This document shows, piece by piece, positions 1 through 7,230 of a DNA stretch of 13,336 bases. Made by a program: the position numbers and the translations under genes. The stretch is from an uncultured Rhizobiaceae group bacterium. GTDB taxonomy: Bacteria; Pseudomonadota; Alphaproteobacteria; Rhizobiales; Rhizobiaceae. The notes under the pieces were generated by a model. The model was not told where the DNA came from and did not search any database. It saw nothing but the letters and a program-made list of their open reading frames with translations. How positions within the stretch are numbered: position 1 is the stretch's first letter; each line of letters opens with the position of its first letter. The stretch spans positions 1 to 13,336 of the forward strand of contig CALDZZ010000088.1 in NCBI GenBank assembly GCA_937944075.1. The letters are read 5' to 3'.

Positions 1-384
1 ATCTCGAAATATCATCGTGCCAAAACGGGCTCCCTGTTCGTTGGTGCGGTGACATCGGGCGCCATAGCTGCGGGATCTGATCCTTCGCTATGGCGTCCTC
101 TTGGAGAAAAAATCGGTGAGGCGTATCAGATAGCCGATGACCTGCTGGATGCTGTGGGTACAATGCAGGAAAGTGGCAAGCCTGTATCACAAGATGAAAA
201 CTTCTCTCGCCCCAATGCCGTGTCTAGATACGGGCTTGAAGGTGCCATGGCCCGATTGAAGTCCATTGTTCATGATGCCGCTGATTCTATTCCTGACTGC
301 AAGGGTGGGGATGAATTGCGCGAGTTGATTATTGCGCAGGCAACACGACTGGTTCCGGCAAAACTTGCCAATCACGCAGCATGA
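1..384 (+). CDS. crtE: Geranylgeranyl diphosphate synthase, C-terminal part (5' end outside window)
   Basis: This is the last 127 residues of a trans-isoprenyl diphosphate synthase; the reading frame is open from base 1. Visible are the KTGSLF segment (residues 8-13 of the fragment) and the second aspartate-rich motif DDLLD (46-50) within AYQIADDLLD, which binds the Mg-diphosphate of the substrate in this family. The enzyme condenses IPP with allylic diphosphates to GGPP, the precursor of carotenoids and of the bacteriochlorophyll esterifying alcohol. The first aspartate-rich motif lies off the window. It ends 17 bp before crtF, the same neighbour as in other purple-bacterial clusters, which favours CrtE over IspA-type farnesyl diphosphate synthase. 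The family call is firm; the CrtE assignment rests partly on context. Confidence 0.9.
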   Translation: MSKYHRAKTGSLFVGAVTSGAIAAGSDPSLWRPLGEKIGEAYQIADDLLDAVGTMQESGKPVSQDENFSRPNAVSRYGLEGAMARLKSIVHDAADSIPDCKGGDELRELIIAQATRLVPAKLANHAA

Positions 385-401
385 TTTGAAGGTCGCTTGT
401 T

Positions 402-1514
402 GTGGGTCTATACGACGTATGGCTGGACTTTCAGGAAAAATGCCTGACCTCCAAAAAATTTCATGACTTTGCAATCCGGTTTCCGTTAACCCGACCTGTA
501 GTTCGCAAACGACAAAGTGAATTGTTCGATGTTGTGTCCGGCTTTGTCTATTCCCAGATATTGGCGTCATGCGTTGAACTGGAACTTTTTTCCAGTCCGC
601 AATTAAAATCACCAGGCGCCAGCCTGGAAGAGATATCAGAAATCACCGGTCTGAACACGGATGAAACACGCCGGTTGATGGATGGCGCTGTATCATTGAG
701 GCTTTTTCAAAAAAGACACGAGAAGTACCGTCTTGGAGATCTGGGCGCGGCACTATCCATAAACAAGGGTGTTTTGGCGATGATCCGTCATCATAACGCC
801 TTCTACAAGGACATGACAGACCCGGTTGACCTTCTGAAATCCGGAAGACGAGAAACAAACCTTTCACGCTATTGGGATTATGCAAGAAACGAAAATCCGA
901 AAACATCAGGAGCCCAACAGGTTAGTGCCTATAGCGAACTCATGAGTGAAAGCCAGGTTATGGTGTCTCATGAGGTTCTGGCCAGTTTCAATTTTTCTCC
1001 ATTCAACAAATTGCTGGATGTTGGAGGAGGTCAGGGAACTTTTCTGAGTTGTGTGGGAGAGGCATATCCGGAACTTGAACTCATGTTGTTTGACTTGCCT
1101 GAAGTTGCAAAAAGGGCAGAGCAAAGGTTTTCTGAACATAACTTGTCTACAAGGGCCATTTGTCATGGGGGTTCATTCTTCGAAGATGACCTACCCAAGG
1201 GGGCAGATATTATTTCGCTGGTTAGAATTCTTCACGATCATGATGATGAACCAGTGAACAAGATTCTATCAGCTGCTTACAAGGCACTGGAAAAAGGTGG
1301 GCAGCTTATTGTCTGTGAGCCTATGTCCACAGGCAGATCTGCCCATAGAATCTCGGATGCATACTTTAATTTCTACCTTTACGCCATGGGCAGCGGTCGC
1401 CCGAGAACGCCTGCATATCTTGAATCAATGATCAAAAATGCAGGATTCACCCATATTCGGCAGGAAAAAGTCCGCGCACCGCTCATCACGAGTATTCTGG
1501 TTGCAGAAAAATAA
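402..1514 (+). CDS. crtF: Carotenoid O-methyltransferase (hydroxyneurosporene/demethylspheroidene type)
   Basis: The protein has 370 residues and is a SAM-dependent O-methyltransferase of the plant-OMT-like fold. An N-terminal helical and winged-helix dimerisation region (about 35-120) precedes the Rossmann domain. The SAM-binding glycine motif is DVGGGQGTF (206-214). The acid-base region is HDHDDE (278-283), with CEP at 305-307. CrtF methylates the C-1 hydroxyl of acyclic carotenoids in the spheroidene and spirilloxanthin branches. The start is GTG at 402, preceded by GAAGG nine bases upstream, which gives the expected N-terminus; no upstream in-frame ATG is better. It follows crtE by 17 bp, so the two are very likely cotranscribed. 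Its presence suggests methoxylated carotenoids, but the exact product cannot be read from this window. Confidence 0.93.
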   Translation: MGLYDVWLDFQEKCLTSKKFHDFAIRFPLTRPVVRKRQSELFDVVSGFVYSQILASCVELELFSSPQLKSPGASLEEISEITGLNTDETRRLMDGAVSLRLFQKRHEKYRLGDLGAALSINKGVLAMIRHHNAFYKDMTDPVDLLKSGRRETNLSRYWDYARNENPKTSGAQQVSAYSELMSESQVMVSHEVLASFNFSPFNKLLDVGGGQGTFLSCVGEAYPELELMLFDLPEVAKRAEQRFSEHNLSTRAICHGGSFFEDDLPKGADIISLVRILHDHDDEPVNKILSAAYKALEKGGQLIVCEPMSTGRSAHRISDAYFNFYLYAMGSGRPRTPAYLESMIKNAGFTHIRQEKVRAPLITSILVAEK

Positions 1515-1525
1515 ACAATTATAAC

Positions 1526-1543
1526 CGTCACTTATGCTTGACA
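1526..1543 (+). promoter_or_regulatory. PpsR/CrtJ-type operator, upstream copy (one mismatch)
   Basis: CGTC-N10-GACA, one base from the consensus TGT-N12-ACA (fuller form TGTC-N10-GACA). Its right half contains the -35 hexamer TTGACA of the bchC promoter. It lies exactly 8 bp before a second site. PpsR/CrtJ is the aerobic repressor of bch and crt genes in purple bacteria; binding here is inferred from sequence. Confidence 0.65.
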
Positions 1544-1565
1544 ATTAATTCTGTCCAAATAATAT
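1538..1565 (+). promoter_or_regulatory. Sigma70-type promoter for bchCXYZ
   Basis: A perfect -35 TTGACA (1538-1543), a 16-bp spacer and -10 TAATAT (1560-1565), in the only sizeable gap of the right-going arm upstream of puf (1515-1620). Transcription would start near 1572 and give a leader of about 50 bases before the bchC ATG. Both hexamers are covered by PpsR-type operators, which fits oxygen or light repression. Readthrough from crtEF is also likely, because no terminator hairpin is visible after crtF. Confidence 0.7.
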
Positions 1566-1569
1566 TACA
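1552..1569 (+). promoter_or_regulatory. PpsR/CrtJ-type operator, downstream copy
   Basis: TGTC-N10-TACA fits the TGT-N12-ACA consensus exactly. The site spans the -10 hexamer of the bchC promoter and is 8 bp after the upstream copy. Two palindromes 8 bp apart over -35 and -10 is the arrangement known for CrtJ at the Rhodobacter capsulatus bchC promoter, where binding is cooperative. Confidence 0.75.
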
Positions 1570-1620
1570 CATAGGGAGCCCATCTTTAATTTGCGTATAT
1601 CGTGTAAGATTGGGAATGTA

Positions 1621-2562
1621 ATGAAGGCGCAAGCCATCATATTTGAAAGACCAGGCAGTCTTGTTGTTGATCAGGCAGAGTTGAATAAACCTGAAGATCA
1701 GGATCTTGTTGTAAAGTCGCTTTGGAGTGGCATCAGCACAGGAACCGAAAGACTGTTGTGGAATGGCGAAATGCCAGCGTTCCCCGGAATGGGATATCCG
1801 CTTGTACCCGGTTATGAAACAGTAGGAGAAGTTGTTGAAGCTTCTTCCTTCAATCGCCACAGAATTGGCGAGCGGGTATTTGTGCCTGGTTGCTCCGCAT
1901 ACAAGGATGTACGTGGGCTCTTCGGCGGTTCGGCTTCTGCGCTTGTGGTGAATTCGGAAAAAGCAATACGAGTGGATGAAACAGTCGGCTCACAAGCCTT
2001 GCTTTCTGCGCTAGCCGCAACCGCACATCATGCAATTGCTATCAATCCAAACAACCTGCCGGAACTTGTTGTTGGCAATGGTGTTCTGGGCAGACTGATT
2101 GCGCGCATTACAGTTGCTTTGGGCGGGCAAGCACCAACCATCTGGGAGACCAATCCTGTTCGTCGCCAAGATTGTGAAGGCTTCCTTGTTATCGATCCAT
2201 CAGAAGATGAAGGCGCATTGTATTCATCAATCATTGATGTGAGCGGCGCCAGCGACATTCTGGACATTCTGATCAGGCATTTGAGTTTTGCAGGCGAAAT
2301 AACCCTTGCAGGTTTTTATTCAAAGCGCGTCGATTTTTCATTTCCTACAGCATTCATGAAAGAGGCCTCAATCCGGATTGCGGCAGAATGGAAGCAGGAT
2401 GATATGACGGCCGTCCAGTATTTGCTCAATGAAGGGCATTTGTCCTTTGAAAATCTCATAACGCATAGCGCGCATACAGATGCAGCTGCTGAAGCCTATG
2501 AGACTGCGTTCAACAATCCTGAATGTCTGAAAATGGTTTTAAACTGGGAAGAGAAACAATGA
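1621..2562 (+). CDS. bchC: 3-hydroxyethyl bacteriochlorophyllide a dehydrogenase
   Basis: A 313-residue, medium-chain-dehydrogenase-like protein. BchC oxidises the C3 hydroxyethyl group of ring A to acetyl, a late step to bacteriochlorophyllide a. The N-terminal block WSGISTGTERLLW (35-47), followed by MPAFPGMGYPLVPGYE (51-66), is the BchC signature. A nucleotide-binding glycine motif GNGVLG sits at 152-157. I chose ATG 1621 because it gives the family N-terminus and has GGGAA just upstream; an in-frame TTG at 1591 would add ten unsupported residues. The stop overlaps the bchX start (ATGA), so translation is probably coupled. It is the first gene behind the operator-covered promoter. Confidence 0.95.
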   Translation: MKAQAIIFERPGSLVVDQAELNKPEDQDLVVKSLWSGISTGTERLLWNGEMPAFPGMGYPLVPGYETVGEVVEASSFNRHRIGERVFVPGCSAYKDVRGLFGGSASALVVNSEKAIRVDETVGSQALLSALAATAHHAIAINPNNLPELVVGNGVLGRLIARITVALGGQAPTIWETNPVRRQDCEGFLVIDPSEDEGALYSSIIDVSGASDILDILIRHLSFAGEITLAGFYSKRVDFSFPTAFMKEASIRIAAEWKQDDMTAVQYLLNEGHLSFENLITHSAHTDAAAEAYETAFNNPECLKMVLNWEEKQ

Positions 2563-3590
2563 TTGAAGATAATGGAAACAAGCCAAGCGCTGAGGGGCGT
2601 GAAGCAACAGATGTCAACATGTATGACTTTTTGAAGGACGAGGCTGCTCAGGAGCCTGATCCGGTGCATACTGGAGAAGTAACCAAGGAAACACAGGTCA
2701 TTGCCATATATGGCAAGGGTGGTATTGGCAAAAGCTTTTCGCTGGCAAACCTTTCATACAATTTGGCAAAGAATGGCAAAAAAGTTCTGCTTATTGGCTG
2801 TGACCCGAAGTCGGATACGACATCACTGCTTTTCGGTGGAAAATCCTGCCCAACCATCATTGAAACATCTGCTGCCAAAAAGGCTGCTGGTGAAGATGTG
2901 AAAATTTCAGACGTTTGTTTCAAGCGTGATGGCGTTTTTGCCATGGAACTTGGTGGTCCAGAAGTGGGTCGCGGGTGTGGTGGTCGTGGTATTATACACG
3001 GATTTGAATTGCTTGAAAAACTCGGTTTCCACGAGTGGGATTTTGATTATGTCCTACTCGATTTCCTGGGTGATGTGGTGTGTGGCGGCTTCGGCCTGCC
3101 GATTGCACGTGACATGTGTCAAAAAGTAATTGTTGTTGCATCCAACGACCTTCAATCTCTTTATGTCGCAAACAACGTTTGCTCGGCCGTTGAATATTTC
3201 AGAAAACTTGGCGGTAACGTAGGTGTCGCTGGCATGCTCATCAACAAGGATGATGGCACAGGGGAGGCTGCTGCCTTTGCCAAGGCGGTCAATATTCCGG
3301 TTCTTGCGGCCATTCCACAAGACGAAGACATTCGTCGCAAATCTGCCAATTATCAGATTGTGGGTGACCCTGAAACCCGTTGGGGACCGATGTTCTCGGA
3401 TCTTGCACAAAACATGATGACGGCTCCTCCACGCCAGCCAACGCCGCTGGATCAGGATGGATTGCTGGGTCTCTTCTCCTCCGAAGAAACCGGCGCAGAC
3501 TGGGTGCTTGAGCCAGCAAATCCCGAAGATATGTGTGATCCGTCAGTGATTACAAAAGAATCCCTAGAAGTCGTTTACGACAGCGTGTGA
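2559..3590 (+). CDS. bchX: Chlorophyllide a reductase iron protein, subunit X
   Basis: A 343-residue, NifH/BchL-like ATPase. It dimerises around one [4Fe-4S] cluster and passes electrons, with ATP hydrolysis, to BchYZ, which reduces the C7=C8 bond of ring B. The P-loop YGKGGIGKS is at 51-59. The two cluster cysteines are C140 in GRGCGGRG and C175 in DVVCGGFG. A polar N-terminal segment of about 45 residues precedes the ATPase core, as in other BchX proteins and unlike BchL. The start at 2559 overlaps the bchC stop by four bases; an earlier in-frame start at 2523 lies inside bchC and is less likely. The gap to bchY is only 7 bp. Confidence 0.97.
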   Translation: MIEDNGNKPSAEGREATDVNMYDFLKDEAAQEPDPVHTGEVTKETQVIAIYGKGGIGKSFSLANLSYNLAKNGKKVLLIGCDPKSDTTSLLFGGKSCPTIIETSAAKKAAGEDVKISDVCFKRDGVFAMELGGPEVGRGCGGRGIIHGFELLEKLGFHEWDFDYVLLDFLGDVVCGGFGLPIARDMCQKVIVVASNDLQSLYVANNVCSAVEYFRKLGGNVGVAGMLINKDDGTGEAAAFAKAVNIPVLAAIPQDEDIRRKSANYQIVGDPETRWGPMFSDLAQNMMTAPPRQPTPLDQDGLLGLFSSEETGADWVLEPANPEDMCDPSVITKESLEVVYDSV

Positions 3591-3597
3591 GCAGAAG

Positions 3598-5172
3598 ATG
3601 ATTGAAGATTTAACACATATGGATGACCGATCGGCAGAAGCCGAACGCGATGACGTGTTGACCTCGGAAATTTCTTCTGTTGGCGTTGATGGCATGGGCT
3701 GTCACGCTGGCGCAGACCAAATGATGGAAGCTGCCAAAAAGGCAGGCAAGTCAGACATTTTGGGTCAATATGCAGAAGATTATCCTCAAGGACCGCACGA
3801 TCAACCCCAAAGCATGTGCCCGGCCTTCGGCTCGTTAAGAGTTGGCCTGCGCATGAAGAGAACCGCAACCATACTTTCAGGTTCAGCCTGCTGTGTTTAC
3901 GGTTTGACCTTCACTTCGCATTTTTATGGCGCAAGACGCACAGTAGGATACGTGCCGTTTGACAGTGAAAGCCTGGTTACTGGCAAGCTTTATGAAGACA
4001 TCCGTGATGCTGTTCATGAAATGGCTGATCCGGATAAATATGATTGTATCGTAGTGACAAACCTTTGTGTGCCAACCGCTTCGGGTGTGCCATTGCAAAT
4101 GTTGCCGGACACAATCGATGGTGTCCGCATCGTCGGGATAGATGTTCCAGGATTCGGTATTCCAACCCATGCAGAGGCAAAAGATGTCCTGGCAGGCGCG
4201 ATGCTTGCCTATGCACGCAAGGAAGTTGAAGCAGGGCCGGTACAAGCGCCGGAAAGCATGTCTGCAGGTGGCAAGCCACGCATCACCATGCTGGGAGAAA
4301 TGTTCCCTGCAGATCCGATGGGCATCGGCGCAATGCTGGAGCCTATGGGGCTTGAAGCAGGTACAGTTGTACCAACGCGTGAATGGCGGGAGCTTTATTC
4401 TGCAATGGATTGTGGAGCTGTTGCTGCCATTCATCCGTTTTACACAGCTTCTGTAAGGCAGTTTGAAGCGATTGGCCGAAAAGTTGTTGGCTCTGCACCG
4501 GTAGGTGTTGATGGGACAGAAGCCTGGCTGCAAAAAATTGGCGAAAGCTGTAATGTGGCTGAGGCGGATATTTCAAAGGCCAAAAATATTTTCTTGCCAG
4601 CCATCAAGGAAGCCCTTTTGGCAACACCCATCAATGGCCGTATAACCCTTTCAGGCTATGAAGGCTCTGAATTATTGGTTGCGAGACTTCTCATCGAAAG
4701 TGGTGCGGATGTTCGTTATGTGGGTTCTGCTTGTCCTGCAACACGCTGGTCTGAAGATGATCGTGTCTGGCTTGAAAGCAAGGGCGTTCATGTAAAATTC
4801 CGTGCTTCACTGGAAGATGATTGTGCGGCAATGCAGGAATTCCAGCCAGACCTTGCCATCGGTACAACGCCTGTTGTTCAGAAGGCAAAAGAGCAAGGCA
4901 CACCTGCGCTATACTTCACAAACCTGATTTCTGCTCGTCCGCTAATGGGGCCAGCTGGTGCCGGCTCTCTGGCAACCGTTATCAACACTGCGATAGAGAA
5001 CAAGTCCCGTTTTGATGCGATGACCGAGTTTTTTGAAGGTGTTGGAACAGATTATGCGGCAGGCGTTTGGGATAAGATGCCCGAAGACAGACCGCAATTT
5101 AAAAAGAAATACGCAGCCAAAGCGGCTCGCGCAGCCAACGCAGTAGATTCAGGGGAGGCGGTAGGATCATGA
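3598..5172 (+). CDS. bchY: Chlorophyllide a reductase subunit Y
   Basis: A 524-residue NifD-like catalytic subunit of chlorophyllide a oxidoreductase, acting as a heterotetramer with BchZ. Three cysteines match the cluster ligands known for the family: C74 in QSMCPAFGS, C99 in GSACCVYG and C157 in TNLCVP; the fourth ligand comes from BchZ. The conserved block GPHDQPQSMCPAFG (65-78) leaves little doubt. The N-terminal about 60 residues are variable. The start at 3598 has only a weak GAG-type ribosome site; ATG 3619 is an alternative that would remove seven residues. It is 7 bp after bchX, and its TGA overlaps the bchZ ATG. Confidence 0.96.
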   Translation: MIEDLTHMDDRSAEAERDDVLTSEISSVGVDGMGCHAGADQMMEAAKKAGKSDILGQYAEDYPQGPHDQPQSMCPAFGSLRVGLRMKRTATILSGSACCVYGLTFTSHFYGARRTVGYVPFDSESLVTGKLYEDIRDAVHEMADPDKYDCIVVTNLCVPTASGVPLQMLPDTIDGVRIVGIDVPGFGIPTHAEAKDVLAGAMLAYARKEVEAGPVQAPESMSAGGKPRITMLGEMFPADPMGIGAMLEPMGLEAGTVVPTREWRELYSAMDCGAVAAIHPFYTASVRQFEAIGRKVVGSAPVGVDGTEAWLQKIGESCNVAEADISKAKNIFLPAIKEALLATPINGRITLSGYEGSELLVARLLIESGADVRYVGSACPATRWSEDDRVWLESKGVHVKFRASLEDDCAAMQEFQPDLAIGTTPVVQKAKEQGTPALYFTNLISARPLMGPAGAGSLATVINTAIENKSRFDAMTEFFEGVGTDYAAGVWDKMPEDRPQFKKKYAAKAARAANAVDSGEAVGS

Positions 5173-6629
5173 CACTGATACTCGATCACGACCGCGCCGG
5201 AGGATACTGGGGTTCAGTCTATGCCTTTACTGCAATCAAGGGATTGCAGGTAATAATTGACGGACCTGTTGGGTGCGAAAACCTACCAGTGACGTCGGTC
5301 CTTCATTACACGGATGCCTTACCCCCTCATGAGCTTCCTATTGTAGTGACGGGTCTTGGAGAAGAAGAACTTGGCCAACACGGTACAGAGGGTGCGATGC
5401 GCAGATCGCGCAAGACACTCGATCCTGATCTTCCCGCCGTGGTCGTCACTGGGTCCATTGCAGAAATGATTGGTGGTGGTGTTACCCCTGAAGGGGCTAA
5501 TGTCCAACGCTTTCTCCCCCGAACCATTTATGAGGATCAATGGCAATCCGCAGACCGAGCCCTCAAATGGCTTTGGACAGAGTTTGGTCCAAAAAAAGGC
5601 CGTGTGCCCGCGCTTAAGGATCGCAAGGAAGGTGAAAAGCCGAAGGTCAACATCATTGGTCCGATGTATGGCACATTCAACATGCCATCAGATATTGCTG
5701 AAATCAAAAGACTGGTTGAAGGTATTGGTGCGGAGGTCAACATGACTTTCCCGCTTGGCTCTCATCTGGCTGATATCAACAAACTTCCTCAGGCAGAAGC
5801 AAATATTTGCATGTACCGTGAGTTTGGTCGTTTGTTGTGTGAAGCCTTGGACAGACCCTATTTGCAGGCACCAATGGGTATTCATTCAACGACTGCATTT
5901 TTACGCAAGCTCGGTGATATGCTGGGACTGGATCCTGAACCCTTTATTGAGAAAGAAAAGCACACAACACTCAAACCAATGTGGGATTTGTGGCGCTCTG
6001 TGACCCAGGATTTCCTTGGCACGGCAAGTTTTGCCGTCGTTGCTAATGAGACTTATACACGTGGCCTCAAAAACTTCCTTGAGGAAGAAATGGGAATGCC
6101 GTGCAGTTTCGCTATTCCGCGCTTGGCAGGCAAGAAAACCGACAACAATGAAGTGCAGGAATTGCTCCAGGAAAAAGCGCCGATGATCGTATTCGGTTCT
6201 TATAACGAGCGCATGTATCTCGCAGATCAGGGTGCGAGATCAACCTTTATGCCGGCTTCATTTCCTGGCGCAGCAATCAGACGTCACATCGGAACACCTT
6301 TCATGGGGTATTCGGGTGCGAGCTATCTCATTCAGGAAATCTGTAATTCATTGTTTGATGCGCTTTTCCATATTCTGCCTTTGCAAAGTCAAATGGATGC
6401 AACAACGCCAGCTGCACTCGCACAGGCAAAAAATACACTTCCCTGGGACAGCGACGCTCGCGTAACGCTGGACAAGGTCATCGACAAGGAGCCGATTTTG
6501 ATCCGCATCTCGGCAGCCAAAACCTTGCGAGACAGGGTTGAGCAGGACGCCTTTGAAGAAGGTGAAGAAAGAATAACAGCAAAACGCGTTTTGACATCAA
6601 GCAAAACGCTTTCAAGGAAGGTCGCATAA
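5169..6629 (+). CDS. bchZ: Chlorophyllide a reductase subunit Z
   Basis: A 486-residue NifK-like subunit that pairs with BchY. Near the N-terminus it shows DGPVGCENLPVTSVLHYTD (31-49), in which C36 is the expected single cysteine contributed to the shared [4Fe-4S] cluster. Length and start agree with the family. The ATGA overlap with bchY suggests translational coupling and equal subunit output. The last roughly 50 bases also hold a palindrome and a TTGACA hexamer that may belong to puf control. The gap to the next gene, pufQ, is 27 bp. Confidence 0.97.
   Translation: MTLILDHDRAGGYWGSVYAFTAIKGLQVIIDGPVGCENLPVTSVLHYTDALPPHELPIVVTGLGEEELGQHGTEGAMRRSRKTLDPDLPAVVVTGSIAEMIGGGVTPEGANVQRFLPRTIYEDQWQSADRALKWLWTEFGPKKGRVPALKDRKEGEKPKVNIIGPMYGTFNMPSDIAEIKRLVEGIGAEVNMTFPLGSHLADINKLPQAEANICMYREFGRLLCEALDRPYLQAPMGIHSTTAFLRKLGDMLGLDPEPFIEKEKHTTLKPMWDLWRSVTQDFLGTASFAVVANETYTRGLKNFLEEEMGMPCSFAIPRLAGKKTDNNEVQELLQEKAPMIVFGSYNERMYLADQGARSTFMPASFPGAAIRRHIGTPFMGYSGASYLIQEICNSLFDALFHILPLQSQMDATTPAALAQAKNTLPWDSDARVTLDKVIDKEPILIRISAAKTLRDRVEQDAFEEGEERITAKRVLTSSKTLSRKVA
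6581..6596 (+). promoter_or_regulatory. Palindrome plus TTGACA at the 3' end of bchZ, possible puf control element
   Basis: A perfect 12-bp palindrome AAAACGCGTTTT (6581-6592) runs into a consensus -35 hexamer TTGACA (6591-6596). A partial copy, AAAACGCTTTC, follows at 6603-6613. In Rhodobacter the puf promoter lies inside the end of bchZ, upstream of pufQ, so the position fits. Against it, no good -10 sits 16-18 bp downstream, and the bases are coding. Confidence 0.3.
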
Positions 6630-6656
6630 TGCGCTTTCCATTCAGGAGGAATACAA

Positions 6657-6869
6657 ATGTCAGTTGCTGATTTTGAAAGACAATCGTCAGGCAGTGGCGC
6701 CAGTTTTGGAGAAACCCTAGTACGCAATGCCCTGGTTGGACTGCTGATTGCAGTAGCCCTGGTTGCCTTGGGTTTCGCAAAATTAACAGGAAAGACATTT
6801 CCTGAATCGCTTTGGAAAGAAGCCAGACAAACTGCCCATGCAGTCGTTGGCTATGCTTTCAAATACTAG
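6657..6869 (+). CDS. pufQ: PufQ-like small membrane protein
   Basis: A 70-residue protein with a polar N-terminus (1-23), one hydrophobic membrane segment (about 24-42) and a basic, amphipathic C-terminal tail containing WKEARQTAHAVVGYAF. PufQ from Rhodobacter has the same size, one membrane span at the same place and a tail with an EAR...I/V..F pattern. The position between bchZ and pufB is also the pufQ position. PufQ is needed for normal bacteriochlorophyll synthesis and is thought to act on or carry intermediates to assembly sites. Overall identity to the Rhodobacter protein looks low, so the name rests on topology, tail pattern and synteny. A strong ribosome site AGGAGG (6644-6649) lies seven bases before the ATG. 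It is not an LH1 polypeptide, as the membrane span has no histidine. Confidence 0.7.
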   Translation: MSVADFERQSSGSGASFGETLVRNALVGLLIAVALVALGFAKLTGKTFPESLWKEARQTAHAVVGYAFKY

Positions 6870-6886
6870 ACAGTACATCTGTCTGG
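6866..6886 (+). ncRNA. RNA hairpin at the pufQ stop codon
   Basis: AGACAG (6868-6873), loop TACAT, CTGTCT (6879-6884): a perfect 6-bp inverted repeat. It extends to eight pairs if one G-U is allowed (CUAGACAG with CUGUCUGG). No T-run follows, so it is more likely an mRNA processing or stability element than a terminator. The left arm overlaps the pufQ TAG. Confidence 0.55.
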
Positions 6887-6902
6887 TTCATCGAAATTTC
6901 TC

Positions 6903-6939
6903 CACTTAACCTTGGAGAGATACTGGTTCAAGTGAACCA
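6903..6939 (+). ncRNA. Mutually exclusive stems in the pufB leader
   Basis: Two pairings share bases. Stem A pairs CACTTAACC (6903-6911) with GGTTCAAGTG (6925-6934), nine pairs with one bulged C. Stem B is the perfect inverted repeat TGGTTCA/TGAACCA (6924-6930 and 6933-6939). Both cannot form at once. This lies in the 128-bp gap between pufQ and pufB, which has no gene and ends in the strong pufB ribosome site. Function is inferred only from structure and place. Confidence 0.4.
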
Positions 6940-6997
6940 AACCCGGCCGCAGGGGTGTTCGCGGTGTTTGCCGTAAGGCTGAGACTAGGAGGTTTAT

Positions 6998-7216
6998 ATG
7001 GCTAGTCCCGAAACAGGGTCCATGACTGGGTTGACCAGTGGTGAGGCTCGTGAGTTCCACCGGATATTCATGAAAAGCACAATCGCTTTTACAGGTTGGG
7101 CTTTTGGCGCACATGTTCTTGTGCACCTTTGGCGTCCGTGGCTCTACAACGACGGCAGTGCAACAACGTCTTCTCTGATGGAAAATATTTCATCCGTGAT
7201 TTCGGCACTCGTTTAA
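6998..7216 (+). CDS. pufB: Light-harvesting 1 beta polypeptide
   Basis: A 72-residue antenna protein. A polar N-terminus with GLTSGEAREFH (11-21) is followed by one membrane helix (about 26-46). H39, in the AxxxH motif, is the expected axial ligand to bacteriochlorophyll; LWRPW (44-48) is the beta-chain C-terminal signature. Beta chains usually stop within a few residues of this motif, but here the frame continues for about 24 more residues rich in Ser, Thr and Asn. With PufA it forms the LH1 ring around the reaction centre. AGGAGG (6987-6992) sits five bases before the ATG, one of the strongest ribosome sites in the window, as expected for an abundant antenna protein. Confidence 0.95.
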   Translation: MASPETGSMTGLTSGEAREFHRIFMKSTIAFTGWAFGAHVLVHLWRPWLYNDGSATTSSLMENISSVISALV

Positions 7217-7230
7217 GGAGAAAATGAATC

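Noticed and set aside
1515..1620. Possible terminator after crtF
   Set aside because: No GC-rich inverted repeat with a T-run is present; the gap is explained by the bchC promoter and operators.
3883..4533. Long open frame on the minus strand inside bchY (216 codons)
   Set aside because: Composition is Cys/His/Arg-rich shadow coding opposite a clearly conserved gene, with no ribosome site or family motif.
6657..6869. First small gene after bchZ considered as pufB
   Set aside because: Its membrane span has no histidine ligand and lacks the RPW motif; the true beta chain with H39 and LWRPW is at 6998-7216.
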